A stretch of 64,000 nucleotides of DNA from Thermomicrobium sp. CFH 73360. Its GTDB lineage: Bacteria; Chloroflexota; Chloroflexia; Thermomicrobiales; Thermomicrobiaceae. Under the pieces are notes generated by a model. That model was not told where the DNA came from. It ran no database searches and worked only from the letters and a program-made list of their open reading frames with translations. The stretch is taken from contig NZ_JAMSLS010000005.1 in NCBI RefSeq assembly GCF_023806465.1, forward strand, positions 62,001 to 126,000, read 5' to 3'. This document shows, piece by piece, positions 17,508-25,992 of this stretch (position 1 is the first letter of the stretch; each line of letters starts with the position of its first letter). A program made the position numbers and the translations under genes.

Positions 17508-17834
17508 CGCGTCGTCTCTCAGTTCCCTTCTTGGTTGCTCTCCCTCTCCTTGAGCCCGACAATCCTACCACCCCGAACGGAGAAGTTTGTTCTTTCACAG
17601 CGGTGCTTGTGACACCAACGCAGACAACTGGCACTGTATTCCATGTCACAGTGATCGGGATACTTCCCATTTTCGGTTTGCCACGGATCACCCACCATGC
17701 GGATGGGTCTCCTGGCCAAGACAGACGCCCATCAACATCACCGCAGAAGCGCAAACGGCTCGCCATCCCTTGCTGAGCGCGGTATCCTTCCCCGCTTGGG
17801 AAGAGAGTGTCAGTGCCCGGCGGCGGGAGGAGTC

Positions 17835-19253
17835 ATGATGCGCATCATGAAGTTCGGCGGCACGTCGGTCGGGAACGCCCCAGCAATTGAGCGGGTGGTC
17901 CACATTCTTCGCGAGGCTTACCAGACTGACGGACGACTTGTGGCAGTCGTTTCCGCCATGAGCGGCGTGACCAATCAGCTCATCGCCGCCGCTCAGACGG
18001 CCGCCGAGGGCGACGAACGCGCAGCGGCGGAGCTGCAACGCGAACTCCTGGAGCGGCACCAAGCCGTCGCCGCCGAACTCATCCCGACCCCCGCACGTCG
18101 TGAGGCCACTGTTGCCCGCTTGGCCGACCTCGCAGGCCGTTGTGCCCGCCTCGTCGAGTCGGTGCACGTCCTGCGAGATCTTTCGCCACGTGCCCAGGAC
18201 TGGATCGTCTCCTTTGGTGAACGCATGAGTGCGGTCCTTGTCGCTGCCGTGCTGGAAGAACGGGGTATCCCAGCTGTCCCTGTTGACAGCGACAAAGTCA
18301 TCGTCACTGACGATCACTTTGGGAGCGCCAATCCGCTCCTCGAGGAAACACGCGCCCGCGCCGAGGCGGCACTCCTCCCTCTTCTGGAAGCCAGGAAACT
18401 CCCCGTCGTCACCGGCTTCTTCGGCGCAACGCCGAAGGGCGCCGTCACCACGCTCGGCCGCGGTGGCTCCGATTTCTCCGCCTCAATCCTGGCACACGCT
18501 CTTGAGGCCGACGAGGTTTGGATTTGGACCGACGTCGACGGTGTCATGACGGCCGATCCGCGGCTTGTCCCGAGCGCCCGCACACTCCCTGCGATCTCTT
18601 TCGCCGAAGCGACGGAACTCGCCTACTTCGGCGCCAAGGTCATTCACCCGCGGACGATGCAGCCGGCCGCCGAGCGTGGCATCCCAATCTGGATCAAGAA
18701 TACGTTCAACCCCGAGCATCCTGGCACGCGTATCGGCCCAGACACCAGCATGAACGGCTCGGTAGTCAAGGCCATCACCGCCATTCCGGGCGTCAGTGTC
18801 GTAACCGTCGAAGGCTCCGGCTTCCTCAGCGTCGCCGACGTCACTGCGCGCGTGTTCGAGACTATCGGACGCACCGGGGTCAATGTCTTTATGGTTTTCC
18901 AGGCCTCCTCGCAGCACAGCCTGGGCTTCGTTGTGCGGCGCACCGATGCGAGCAAGGTTCTGCGAGCACTGGAACGTGAGTTCGAACTTGACCTTCTCAA
19001 GGGACGCGTCGCCCGGATCTGGGAAGAACCCGGAATGGCAATCGTCGCGGTCGTTGGTGCTGGGATGCGCGGCACCCCAGGTGTGGCCGGCCGCGTCTTC
19101 GGAACACTCGGCCAGCACAGGATTAATATCGTGGCGATCGCCCAGGGCTCCTCAGAGCTCAATATCTCGTTCGTCATCCGGGAGGATGAGGTCGCACGGG
19201 CCGTGCCAGCAATTCACGATGCCTTCGGCCTCGGTGGCTCGCCGGCTGACTGA
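17835..19253 (+). CDS. lysC: Aspartokinase (monofunctional, with ACT domains)
   Basis: About 472 residues from ATG 17835 or 17838, with GGGAGGAG just upstream. The kinase domain opens with KFGGTSVG and holds GFFGATPKGAVTTLGRGGSD and the FGAKVIHPRTMQPA segment. The C-terminal 160 residues form paired ACT domains (ITAIPGVSVVTVEGSG, then IVAVVGAGMRGTPGVAGRVF) that bind feedback amino acids. It phosphorylates aspartate, the first step to lysine, threonine and methionine. Length and ACT arrangement fit the larger single-polypeptide class also used for threonine control. No pathway neighbours are present in the window. Confidence 0.95.
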   Translation: MMRIMKFGGTSVGNAPAIERVVHILREAYQTDGRLVAVVSAMSGVTNQLIAAAQTAAEGDERAAAELQRELLERHQAVAAELIPTPARREATVARLADLAGRCARLVESVHVLRDLSPRAQDWIVSFGERMSAVLVAAVLEERGIPAVPVDSDKVIVTDDHFGSANPLLEETRARAEAALLPLLEARKLPVVTGFFGATPKGAVTTLGRGGSDFSASILAHALEADEVWIWTDVDGVMTADPRLVPSARTLPAISFAEATELAYFGAKVIHPRTMQPAAERGIPIWIKNTFNPEHPGTRIGPDTSMNGSVVKAITAIPGVSVVTVEGSGFLSVADVTARVFETIGRTGVNVFMVFQASSQHSLGFVVRRTDASKVLRALEREFELDLLKGRVARIWEEPGMAIVAVVGAGMRGTPGVAGRVFGTLGQHRINIVAIAQGSSELNISFVIREDEVARAVPAIHDAFGLGGSPAD

Positions 19254-19387
19254 TCCTGATCTCTGGCCATCTCCTCCCCCTGCTCGCGACGCCACGACCA
19301 TAGTGCCCAGCCGATGAGCAGAGCCGGGAGGACAACAAATCCGAACACAAAGACCAGCGTACCTGGGCTCGTCCAGTCGATCGTCAC
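19214..19387 (-). CDS. Small single-pass membrane protein, unknown function
   Basis: 57 residues from GTG 19387, with AGGAG two bases further upstream. A short N-terminus leads to one membrane helix (TLVFVFGFVVLPALLIGWALW). A charged tail follows with RREQGEEMARDQDQ. The last 40 bases overlap the aspartokinase 3' end on the other strand. The hydrophobic-then-charged design and ribosome site support it, but the tight Shine-Dalgarno spacing lowers confidence. Such small proteins are often respiratory or transporter accessory subunits; nothing nearby shows which. Confidence 0.5.
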   Translation of the reverse strand: MTIDWTSPGTLVFVFGFVVLPALLIGWALWSWRREQGEEMARDQDQSAGEPPRPKAS

Positions 19388-20221
19388 CGCTCCTGACAAG
19401 ACTCCTCGTCTTCCTTTGCCCAGCTGCTGCCAGCGAGCCAGGCCTTTCCAGGATAGCTTCAGCCTCGCCGCTCTGCTCGGACCCGGTGCACCTCGCATTC
19501 TTGGCTCTCCGTCCTTTTGCCTTCGGCGACACGCCTGAGCCCTTACACCCGCCCCCATGCAATGCCTGCCTGCGTCATCGGTCGGCTCCCGCCGGCACAC
19601 AACACGCCCTCCTACAGAAGGTCGTGAACAGGAAGTTCAGCCGCTGAAGCACACGCATACGCTTCAACTGCCTCACGACTGTCCGTTTCCACAGCATCCC
19701 TCTCTTCCGAGACGGCATTCTCTTCTGACAGAGTCGTGCTTTCCACCGCCGTTCACTCGTATTCACGGTAAGCCCTCTCCGGTACGCAGCTCTCCACAGG
19801 AGGACGGCGCCCGGTCTCTCGTGCAACGTCACGTCCGTACCGGGAGGCCAACGTTGTGTGCAAGACGATAGAGCCGTCCGACGCTCGACGCCCTCGGCTG
19901 ATCGCTCCTGAAGGAGCAGTGGAAGGGATACAACGTCGCGACCACGTGGACGGCGAATCGGGGAAACGAGCTACCAGCCAAGACGTGGAGCGCTCGGACC
20001 ATTGCCTAAGCCAAAGGTCTTACTCGGCAGAGAAACCGAAGATGGGTGATCACGTCAAGACGTGATCGGCCGCAATGTGAGGCCTGCAGAGCCTCTCCTG
20101 CGCAAAGCACTGAAGATTCAACGCCCAATGCAAAGACCCGAATCGACACATCTTTTCTCAAGCATGGAACGCACAACCCGGGTACCATTCCCGTGAAACG
20201 GGCTGCTCACCGAGGGATGGG
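19388..20221. other. 830-base stretch without recognisable gene
   Basis: No convincing coding frame on either strand. A small perfect hairpin GCTCC-TGAA-GGAGC lies at about 19904-19917. No repeat or RNA gene recognised. Confidence 0.45.
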
Positions 20222-20398
20222 ATGATGGACACGCTCGCACTGCTCGCCCTTGTTCTCCTCCTCGCTGGGCTGCTGACCGGACTTGTCAGCGTGCTTCTCC
20301 GACAGTTCGGCATTGCCCCCGCTCGCCCTGACGAGCGCGCCCGGGGGATCGAGCTGCTGGTCGAGCGGCTCCGTGAGCACTTCGAGGCGCGCCGTTAG
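20222..20398 (+). CDS. Small membrane protein, unknown function
   Basis: 58 residues from ATG 20222 (second ATG at 20225), preceded by GAGGGATGGG. A hydrophobic N-terminal helix (LALLALVLLLAGLLTGLVSV) is followed by an amphipathic charged helix (ARGIELLVERLREHFEARR). The stop overlaps the 3' end of the convergent Lon-like gene by four bases. The single-pass layout and sharp hydrophobic/charged split look real. I do not recognise a family. Confidence 0.5.
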   Translation: MMDTLALLALVLLLAGLLTGLVSVLLRQFGIAPARPDERARGIELLVERLREHFEARR

Positions 20399-22890
20399 CC
20401 GTCCTGGTCTTCGTGTTGCTCCGGTTCCGGGTCGGCTGCTTGAGCCTGTCCACGCTGCTCCTCGCGCTCCTCGCGGCGTCCAAAGTCGCGCATGCGCTCG
20501 GCATAGTCACGGAGCCGGTCCATGACTCGCCGATGTACCGTACCCTCAGGGTAGGTACCATCTGGCTGACGTTCTCCGGCGGGCACTCCTGTGAGGATCT
20601 CGATCCCCTGGTCAACCGTCTCCACCGCCCAAATGTGGAAGCGTCCCTCCGCCACTGCCTGAATCACTTCCTCGTCCAGCATCAGGTGCTGGACATTCGC
20701 TGCCGGGATGATGACACCTTGCTCCCCGGTCAGCCCTTGCTCTTTACAAACAGCAAAGAACCCCTCGATCTTCTCATTGACCCCACCGATCGCCTGGATC
20801 TCCCCGTATTGGTTCACCGAGCCGGTCACTGCGATCCCCTGCTTGATCGGTAATCCAGAGAGTGCAGAGAGGAGTGCATAGAGCTCGGTCGAGGAAGCTG
20901 AGTCACCTTCAATCTCCTCGTAGGCCTGCTCAAAGGTGATCGAGGCGCTGATAGCCAGCGGGAAGTCCTGCGCATAGGCACCAGCGAGATAGTTCGAGAG
21001 AATCAAGAAACCCTTGGAGTGGATGGGACCGGAGAGCGCAATCTCCCGCTCTATACTGACCAGATTTCCACGTCCCAGTGAGACACGCGCCGTCACCCGT
21101 GAGGGTTTGCCAAACGCAAAGTCACCGAGCTCGATCACCGCCAGCCCGTTGATCTGACCGACTCGCTCACCTCGGGTCAAAATCTTTAGCGTCCCCTCAA
21201 CAATTAGTTCACGCACCCGCTCGGCTATGAGATCGGAGCGATACCGCTTCTTGCGGATCGCAGTCTCCACGTCTTCGGCCGTCACGATGTCCCGGCCGGC
21301 CTTTCCTGCCCAGTAGCTGGCTTCGGCGACCAGATTACCGATTTCGAGCAGCTGCGACGAGAGCTTGCGCTGGTGCTCTACTTGTCGCGCCCCATACTCG
21401 ATGACCCGAGCAACTGCACTCCGGTCAAAGTGCCGGAGCCCCTGCTCCCGCACCACGCGGCTGATGAACGCCGCATAGCCCATGACATGCTGGTCGCTCC
21501 AGTCCATATCAGGCGCAAAGTCAGCCCGCACACGGAAGAGCTCCCGGAAGTCATCGTCATATGCCGAGAGAAGGTAGTACAGAAGCGGCGAGCCGAGGAG
21601 CACGACCTTCACGTCAAGCGGAATCGGGTCGGGACGAAGTGCAGCAGACGGCAGCACCGCGTACTGCTGACCAAGGTTCTCAATGACCACGCGCCCCGTG
21701 ATGAGCGCCCGCTTGAGCGCATCCCAGGCAAACGGGTTCGAAAGAAGCTCAACAGTATGAAGGACAAGATAGCCCCCGTTCGCCCGGTGCAACGCTCCAG
21801 CACGGATCTGGCTGAAGTCCGTCACCATCGCACCGAAGGTCGCGCGATAGTCGATCCGCCCAACCAGGTTGTAGTACGACGGATTACGCTCAAAGATAAC
21901 CGGCGCGCCGCGCGTCTGGCTATTGTCCACAAAGACGTTCACGCGATAGCGCGCCAGATGCTCCTGCTGCTGGAGGGCTTGGAGCTGGGCAATTGGCGCC
22001 GGCACACCAGGAAGCTGCGGTGGGAAGAAGTCGTGGAGATGTTCCGGGATGTCCTCTCGCACTTGCTCAAGAAACTGCAGCACCTGCGGCAAATCGTGAT
22101 AGCGTTCGCGGAGCTCTTCAAAGAGCCCACCCACCGCAAAGAGTGCGACCTCACGGTCAAGCTGACGCAAACGTTCTGCGGTCTCCCGCTCCAGGCGCCG
22201 CACTTCACGCAGAGCATCTGCGACTCGATCGTGAATTTGGTGATTCCGGCGCTCGAGCTCCGCGCGCACTGGCTCCGGGAGCCGCTCGTACTCTTCTGGC
22301 GCGAGCGGACGCCCCTGAACCACTGGAACGCTGATGACACCAGCCGGCGTGAGCTCGACCGCAAAGCCCAACTGCTGTGCGAAGTGTTGCACTCCTTCCC
22401 ACAGACGTTCCCGCTCCTGGTTGAGTCGTTCCACAATAGCACGGCGTCGTCGGTCATACTCCTCGCTCTCGAACGCTCGCGGGATCGCTTGCTGAGCTGC
22501 GCGGAGAAACTCGTCCATGTCGCGCGCGAGCTGCGCCCCACGTCCAGCAGGCAGAGAGATCGCGACCGGTCGCTCTGGATCCTGGAAGTTATGCACATAC
22601 ACCCAGTCGGGTGGCGTCGGACGCGTGGCCGCGATCTGCTCCACGAGGCGCAACACCGTGCTTTCGCGTCCTGATCCAGGCCGTCCCGCCACGTAGACGT
22701 TGTATCCATAGGTTGGAACCTCGAGCCCAAACTCAAGTGCCTCCAGCGCTCGTGGCTGTCCCACTGTCCCCGCGATCGGCTCAACGTCAGCCGTCGTCTC
22801 GAAGGGCAACATAGCTGGATCAAGGCGCCGTCGTAGTCGCTCAACCGGGACCCTAAGCTCGGTGAGAACACCGCCAGTCGGCTCCTGCAT
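20395..22890 (-). CDS. Lon-related ATP-dependent protease (LonC/YcbZ-like)
   Basis: 831 residues. The N-terminal AAA-type region has GYNVYVAGRPGSGRES in place of a standard Walker A; Arg for Lys is usual in this Lon-related group. A long helical insertion (about 180-330, rich in Arg/Glu) follows. The AAA region then resumes (NPFAWDALKRALITGRVVIENL). The C-terminal Lon protease domain holds EGDSASSTELYALLSALSG with the catalytic Ser, and GGVNEKIEGFF with the catalytic Lys. Predicted to degrade damaged or misfolded proteins, perhaps with weak ATP dependence. A Yip1-family membrane gene lies 42 bases upstream on the same strand. Confidence 0.92.
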   Translation of the reverse strand: MQEPTGGVLTELRVPVERLRRRLDPAMLPFETTADVEPIAGTVGQPRALEALEFGLEVPTYGYNVYVAGRPGSGRESTVLRLVEQIAATRPTPPDWVYVHNFQDPERPVAISLPAGRGAQLARDMDEFLRAAQQAIPRAFESEEYDRRRRAIVERLNQERERLWEGVQHFAQQLGFAVELTPAGVISVPVVQGRPLAPEEYERLPEPVRAELERRNHQIHDRVADALREVRRLERETAERLRQLDREVALFAVGGLFEELRERYHDLPQVLQFLEQVREDIPEHLHDFFPPQLPGVPAPIAQLQALQQQEHLARYRVNVFVDNSQTRGAPVIFERNPSYYNLVGRIDYRATFGAMVTDFSQIRAGALHRANGGYLVLHTVELLSNPFAWDALKRALITGRVVIENLGQQYAVLPSAALRPDPIPLDVKVVLLGSPLLYYLLSAYDDDFRELFRVRADFAPDMDWSDQHVMGYAAFISRVVREQGLRHFDRSAVARVIEYGARQVEHQRKLSSQLLEIGNLVAEASYWAGKAGRDIVTAEDVETAIRKKRYRSDLIAERVRELIVEGTLKILTRGERVGQINGLAVIELGDFAFGKPSRVTARVSLGRGNLVSIEREIALSGPIHSKGFLILSNYLAGAYAQDFPLAISASITFEQAYEEIEGDSASSTELYALLSALSGLPIKQGIAVTGSVNQYGEIQAIGGVNEKIEGFFAVCKEQGLTGEQGVIIPAANVQHLMLDEEVIQAVAEGRFHIWAVETVDQGIEILTGVPAGERQPDGTYPEGTVHRRVMDRLRDYAERMRDFGRREEREEQRGQAQAADPEPEQHEDQDG

Positions 22891-22932
22891 GTCAACCCCC
22901 CCTTCCCAACATCTAGGCTGACATTGCGCTCT

Positions 22933-23442
22933 TCAGCCGGACGCGCCCGGCGGTGTCAAGAAGAGTCCCACCACGGCTGACGCCACATACGCGAGCACAG
23001 CAACGAGCACGGCGCGCAGCGTCCCCACCAAGAGCGTCTCCCGCAGGGCAATGAGCGACGCGAAGAAGACCCAGACGAACGCGAGCGGCACAACCACGAT
23101 CTGCAGCGCCGGCACCACGCCGAACACAAGAAGCAGCGAAGGGGTGAGCGCAAAACCGAGCGTCCGAACGAGCGCCCCCAGCGTTGCGTCGGTTGCCGGC
23201 CCTGGTAGTGCCTTGGTTCCAAAGATGTATGCTGCAACGACAAAGATGATCCAGGAGACATAGGCAGATGCCGCGAGAACACCAAATGCCGTCAGGCCTC
23301 CGGTAGGAAGCCCAACCACCCCCGCAGCCAATGCACACAGTGCTACAACTAAAAGCGCCGGGACCGTTGCTGCCGGATCTTCCTTCAATTCCCGGTAGAT
23401 GGCCGGGTCAAGCCGCAGGGCACCGATAATCCGCCTGAGCAT
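22933..23442 (-). CDS. Yip1-domain membrane protein
   Basis: 169 residues with a short soluble N-terminus (IIGALRLDPAIYRELKEDPAA) and about five hydrophobic segments. This is the layout of bacterial Yip1-domain (PF04893-like) proteins, which start with a similar amphipathic segment. No catalytic residues. The gene lies between a hypothetical gene (gap 15 bases) and the Lon-like gene, all on one strand, so co-transcription is likely. Function in bacteria is unknown. Confidence 0.75.
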   Translation of the reverse strand: MLRRIIGALRLDPAIYRELKEDPAATVPALLVVALCALAAGVVGLPTGGLTAFGVLAASAYVSWIIFVVAAYIFGTKALPGPATDATLGALVRTLGFALTPSLLLVFGVVPALQIVVVPLAFVWVFFASLIALRETLLVGTLRAVLVAVLAYVASAVVGLFLTPPGASG

Positions 23443-23457
23443 CTCTCCCCTCGTCCA

Positions 23458-23862
23458 CTAGCGCCGCTCACGCGGCCAGCCATATTCCTTCACGATCCAG
23501 GCATAGAGCGGGGGTACATCGAGGAACTCAACCCGAAGGCCAAGTGTCCGCGCCTCAATGAGGAACGACTTTAAGCGCTCCGGATCACGATAGAGCCGTT
23601 CCGGCGAGTCGGCGAGAACGACCGCAATCTCGCGAAGCCACATTGCTGTCCGCAGCCCCTTGAGCGCCGGCCGCTCTTCCGGAAACTCCGGGAGAATCTC
23701 GCGAAAAACGCGTGCGACCGTGTACCTCGCCTGTTGTGCGTAGTTCCGCAGTCGCCGCTCCTGCTCGGCGAGCTCGTCTTCTGGCGCCGGCCGCCGCTTT
23801 GCTTCTTTCGGATCGCTTGGCACGCGGGCCGAGAGAAAGAGCGCTGCTGTCTCGCCGCTCAT
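23458..23862 (-). CDS. Conserved-looking hypothetical protein
   Basis: 134 residues, soluble and strongly charged. An Asp/Glu/Lys/Arg-rich N-terminus (SDPKEAKRRPAPEDELAEQE) leads into a helical stretch with YTVARVFREILPEFPEERPA. A predicted alpha/beta end carries LRVEFLDVPPLYAWIVKEYG. No known motif. It lies 35 bases downstream of the dCTP-deaminase-like gene and 15 bases upstream of the Yip1 gene, apparently within one operon. Composition and tight packing support a real gene; I assign no function. Confidence 0.7.
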   Translation of the reverse strand: MSGETAALFLSARVPSDPKEAKRRPAPEDELAEQERRLRNYAQQARYTVARVFREILPEFPEERPALKGLRTAMWLREIAVVLADSPERLYRDPERLKSFLIEARTLGLRVEFLDVPPLYAWIVKEYGWPRERR

Positions 23863-23897
23863 CGTCCGACTCGTTTCATCGGTAGCACACCAACCGT

Positions 23898-24422
23898 TCA
23901 GCCGCGCTCACCGTGGTAGATGCCGCGGTACCCTTCGGTGACCGGCTGCTCGAGCCGGTGAAACACGAGCTGCGCCACCCGTGCCCAGCGCTGCAGTCGG
24001 AACCCCGCTGGGTTGTACACCACCAGTAGGGCCACACCCTGCCCGCTGTATCCAGCATCCCATACAGCGGTGTGCAATGCCACTCCACAACGGAGCAGAC
24101 TTGATCGCGGTCGCGCATACGCCATACAGTCACGCGGCAGCGAGACGGTTTCAGTGAAGCGCAAAAGATATGGCCCCGGCGAAAGCTCCCACCAGCCTTC
24201 GGCATCTGGCTCCAGCGGCTCGAACATCGGCAAGCGTCGCTCCGCCTCGTGCACCCCTATCTGGCCAAGCCCGGCGAAACGGGCCACCGCCGCGGCGGTG
24301 AGATCGATCCCATGTGGCTGGAGCTGCTCTTCCGGTGCCGGGAGCTCTTGTACGAGCGGTGGATCGCCCGCGAGCAGCGCAGCCAGTTGCTCCCGGCTCA
24401 GCACTCCGTCACGCTCCGGCAT
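23898..24422 (-). CDS. dCTP deaminase/dUTPase-fold protein
   Basis: 174 residues from ATG 24422, with GGAGG eight bases upstream. Landmarks of the dCTP deaminase/dUTPase trimer fold are present: QPHGIDLTAAAV near the N-terminus, YARPRSSLLRCGV, and DAGYSGQGVALLVVYNP. These enzymes convert dCTP to dUTP or hydrolyse dUTP to dUMP, limiting uracil in DNA. The absence of a clear deaminase Glu context makes a dUTPase-like role possible. The start overlaps the end of the amidohydrolase gene by 14 bases, indicating translational coupling. Confidence 0.82.
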   Translation of the reverse strand: MPERDGVLSREQLAALLAGDPPLVQELPAPEEQLQPHGIDLTAAAVARFAGLGQIGVHEAERRLPMFEPLEPDAEGWWELSPGPYLLRFTETVSLPRDCMAYARPRSSLLRCGVALHTAVWDAGYSGQGVALLVVYNPAGFRLQRWARVAQLVFHRLEQPVTEGYRGIYHGERG

Positions 24423-25668
24423 CGCGAACCTCCAAAACCATCGGCTGAGCACGGAAGGGATGACCGATCTTGCGGATCGTTCGCTGGTGCTCTGGAAGTT
24501 CCGCCCAAAGATGGAGCGGGCTTGGCTCCGTTCTTGGCAGGATGCGGCCATTGACCATCGTTACGGTGTTGATGAGCAGTTGACGGCCCTGGCGCGCCTG
24601 CAGAGCAACATCATAGAAGGTGAAGTTCCCATCGATGAGGCGGAAGAGTGCGATGTCCGCCGGTGTCCCCTCGGCCAGACACCCTAACTCGGGTCGGCCA
24701 AGAAGCTGGGCCGGCCGCACTGTCACCCGCTCAATGACTTCAGGCAAGCTCAAGCCCAGAGCCAGGAACTTGGAGAGCGTGGTCGGTAAGTCGAACATCG
24801 GTCCCTGGATCGCCAGCTGATGGATATCGCTCGAGATTGTGTCCGGCAAGATCCCTTCAGCCAAGAGTGCCTCGGCTACCGTAAAGTTGAACGATCCAGC
24901 GCCGTGTCCAACATCAAGCACCAACCCTCGCTCGCGTAGCGAGCGAATGGTGGGATGAAGCTTCCCCTCTGGCGTGAGGATACGCATAGTAGCGCCGGTG
25001 AAGCAGTGAGTCAGGATATCGCCCGGGCGCAAGAACGCTGCAACCTCGTCGATCGTCGGTGGGCCATCGCCAATGTGCACCATCAGGGGCACACCGAGCT
25101 CGTCGGCGAGTTTGCGCGCCAACTCGAGCGGCCGGATACCGACACCCCGCGTGGTGTTTGTGTCGATGCGCGCTTTGACCCCAAGAATCACATCTCGATT
25201 GGTCTCGATCATCCGCGCTGCCAACTCCACGTCACAGTAGTCCAGATTGGCAAACTCCCAGGTCGGTGCAACCAGCCCAATCGAGGACAGGTTCAGGAAC
25301 GCAAAGATTCGTACCCGACTCGGCTCAATCACGTAGCGGCGCAGCCCCGGGAAGGTGTACGCACCAGCACTCCCGACGTCGAGCCATGTCGTGACGCCGG
25401 TCCGGGAAGCTACCGGATCAGCCTCGATCCCCCAGTAGGTCGCTCCCCAGTAGACGTGTGTGTGCAAATCGATCAGTCCGGGAGTCACCAACTGTCCACG
25501 CGCGTCCACCACCTGCTCAGCTACGGAGCCGGCAAGTGACGGAGCGACGCGGGCAATACGCCCTTGGCGAATTCCGATATCGAAGCGACCAAAGCGCCCC
25601 GTTCCCGGATCAATCAGATCCCCGCCGAGGATCAGTGTGTCGAAGTGTTCTCGCTGCTCCTCCAGCAT
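24409..25668 (-). CDS. Amidohydrolase/deacetylase family metallohydrolase
   Basis: 419 residues from ATG 25668; GAGGAA lies seven bases upstream, so longer upstream frames are not needed. The metal-binding pair is in GLIDLHTHVYWG. Further histidines are in LMVHIGDGPP, ILTHCFTGATM and SSDIHQLA, and a Lys (GVKARID) may be the carboxylated bridging residue. It resembles dihydroorotase-like and D-aminoacylase/deacetylase members (DUF-type 'amidohydrolase/deacetylase'). Probable cyclic-amide or N-acyl hydrolase; the substrate is unknown. Confidence 0.85.
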   Translation of the reverse strand: MLEEQREHFDTLILGGDLIDPGTGRFGRFDIGIRQGRIARVAPSLAGSVAEQVVDARGQLVTPGLIDLHTHVYWGATYWGIEADPVASRTGVTTWLDVGSAGAYTFPGLRRYVIEPSRVRIFAFLNLSSIGLVAPTWEFANLDYCDVELAARMIETNRDVILGVKARIDTNTTRGVGIRPLELARKLADELGVPLMVHIGDGPPTIDEVAAFLRPGDILTHCFTGATMRILTPEGKLHPTIRSLRERGLVLDVGHGAGSFNFTVAEALLAEGILPDTISSDIHQLAIQGPMFDLPTTLSKFLALGLSLPEVIERVTVRPAQLLGRPELGCLAEGTPADIALFRLIDGNFTFYDVALQARQGRQLLINTVTMVNGRILPRTEPSPLHLWAELPEHQRTIRKIGHPFRAQPMVLEVRDAGA

Positions 25669-25913
25669 GACGGCATTCCTCGCTTTGCCCGTTTCATCCT
25701 CCTGACCTGCCTTGGATCCCTCGAATCCACTGAGACCGGCAAGGCGCAAGCCTGGCTCACTACCCTTGAGGCAATGCTCGCCCATCCGGGCACCGACCGT
25801 CAATGAGGAGGCGTGCATCGCCGGTCACAGTATTCCGTCGGCAGCAGTCCTCCCACTGCCCCCCGTGACAACGCGAAGCATGCAGGCACACCGCCAAAGC
25901 CTTCGTCACCCTC
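25669..25913. other. Divergent intergenic region
   Basis: Separates the amidohydrolase gene (leftward) from the PEP-utilising gene (rightward). Apart from the rightward promoter starting at 25914, and the GAGGAA ribosome site of the leftward gene, I see nothing specific. Confidence 0.5.
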
Positions 25914-25943
25914 TTGACACCCGCATACTTTGCCAACTATAGT
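25914..25943 (+). promoter_or_regulatory. Sigma-70-type promoter of the PEP-utilising protein gene
   Basis: Consensus TTGACA at 25914-25919, an 18-base spacer, then TATAGT at 25938-25943. It lies 50 bases before the ATG at 25993, on the same strand. This is the clearest -35/-10 pair in the window. Confidence 0.7.
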
Positions 25944-25992
25944 GCTGGGAAAGCTCACGGCTAAAGCGACAAGCGAGAAGGGACGGTCACCC

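Noticed and set aside
21373-22674. Plus-strand open frame of 433 codons
   Set aside because: Entirely antisense to the Lon-like gene, whose motifs are clear; no start site or domain.
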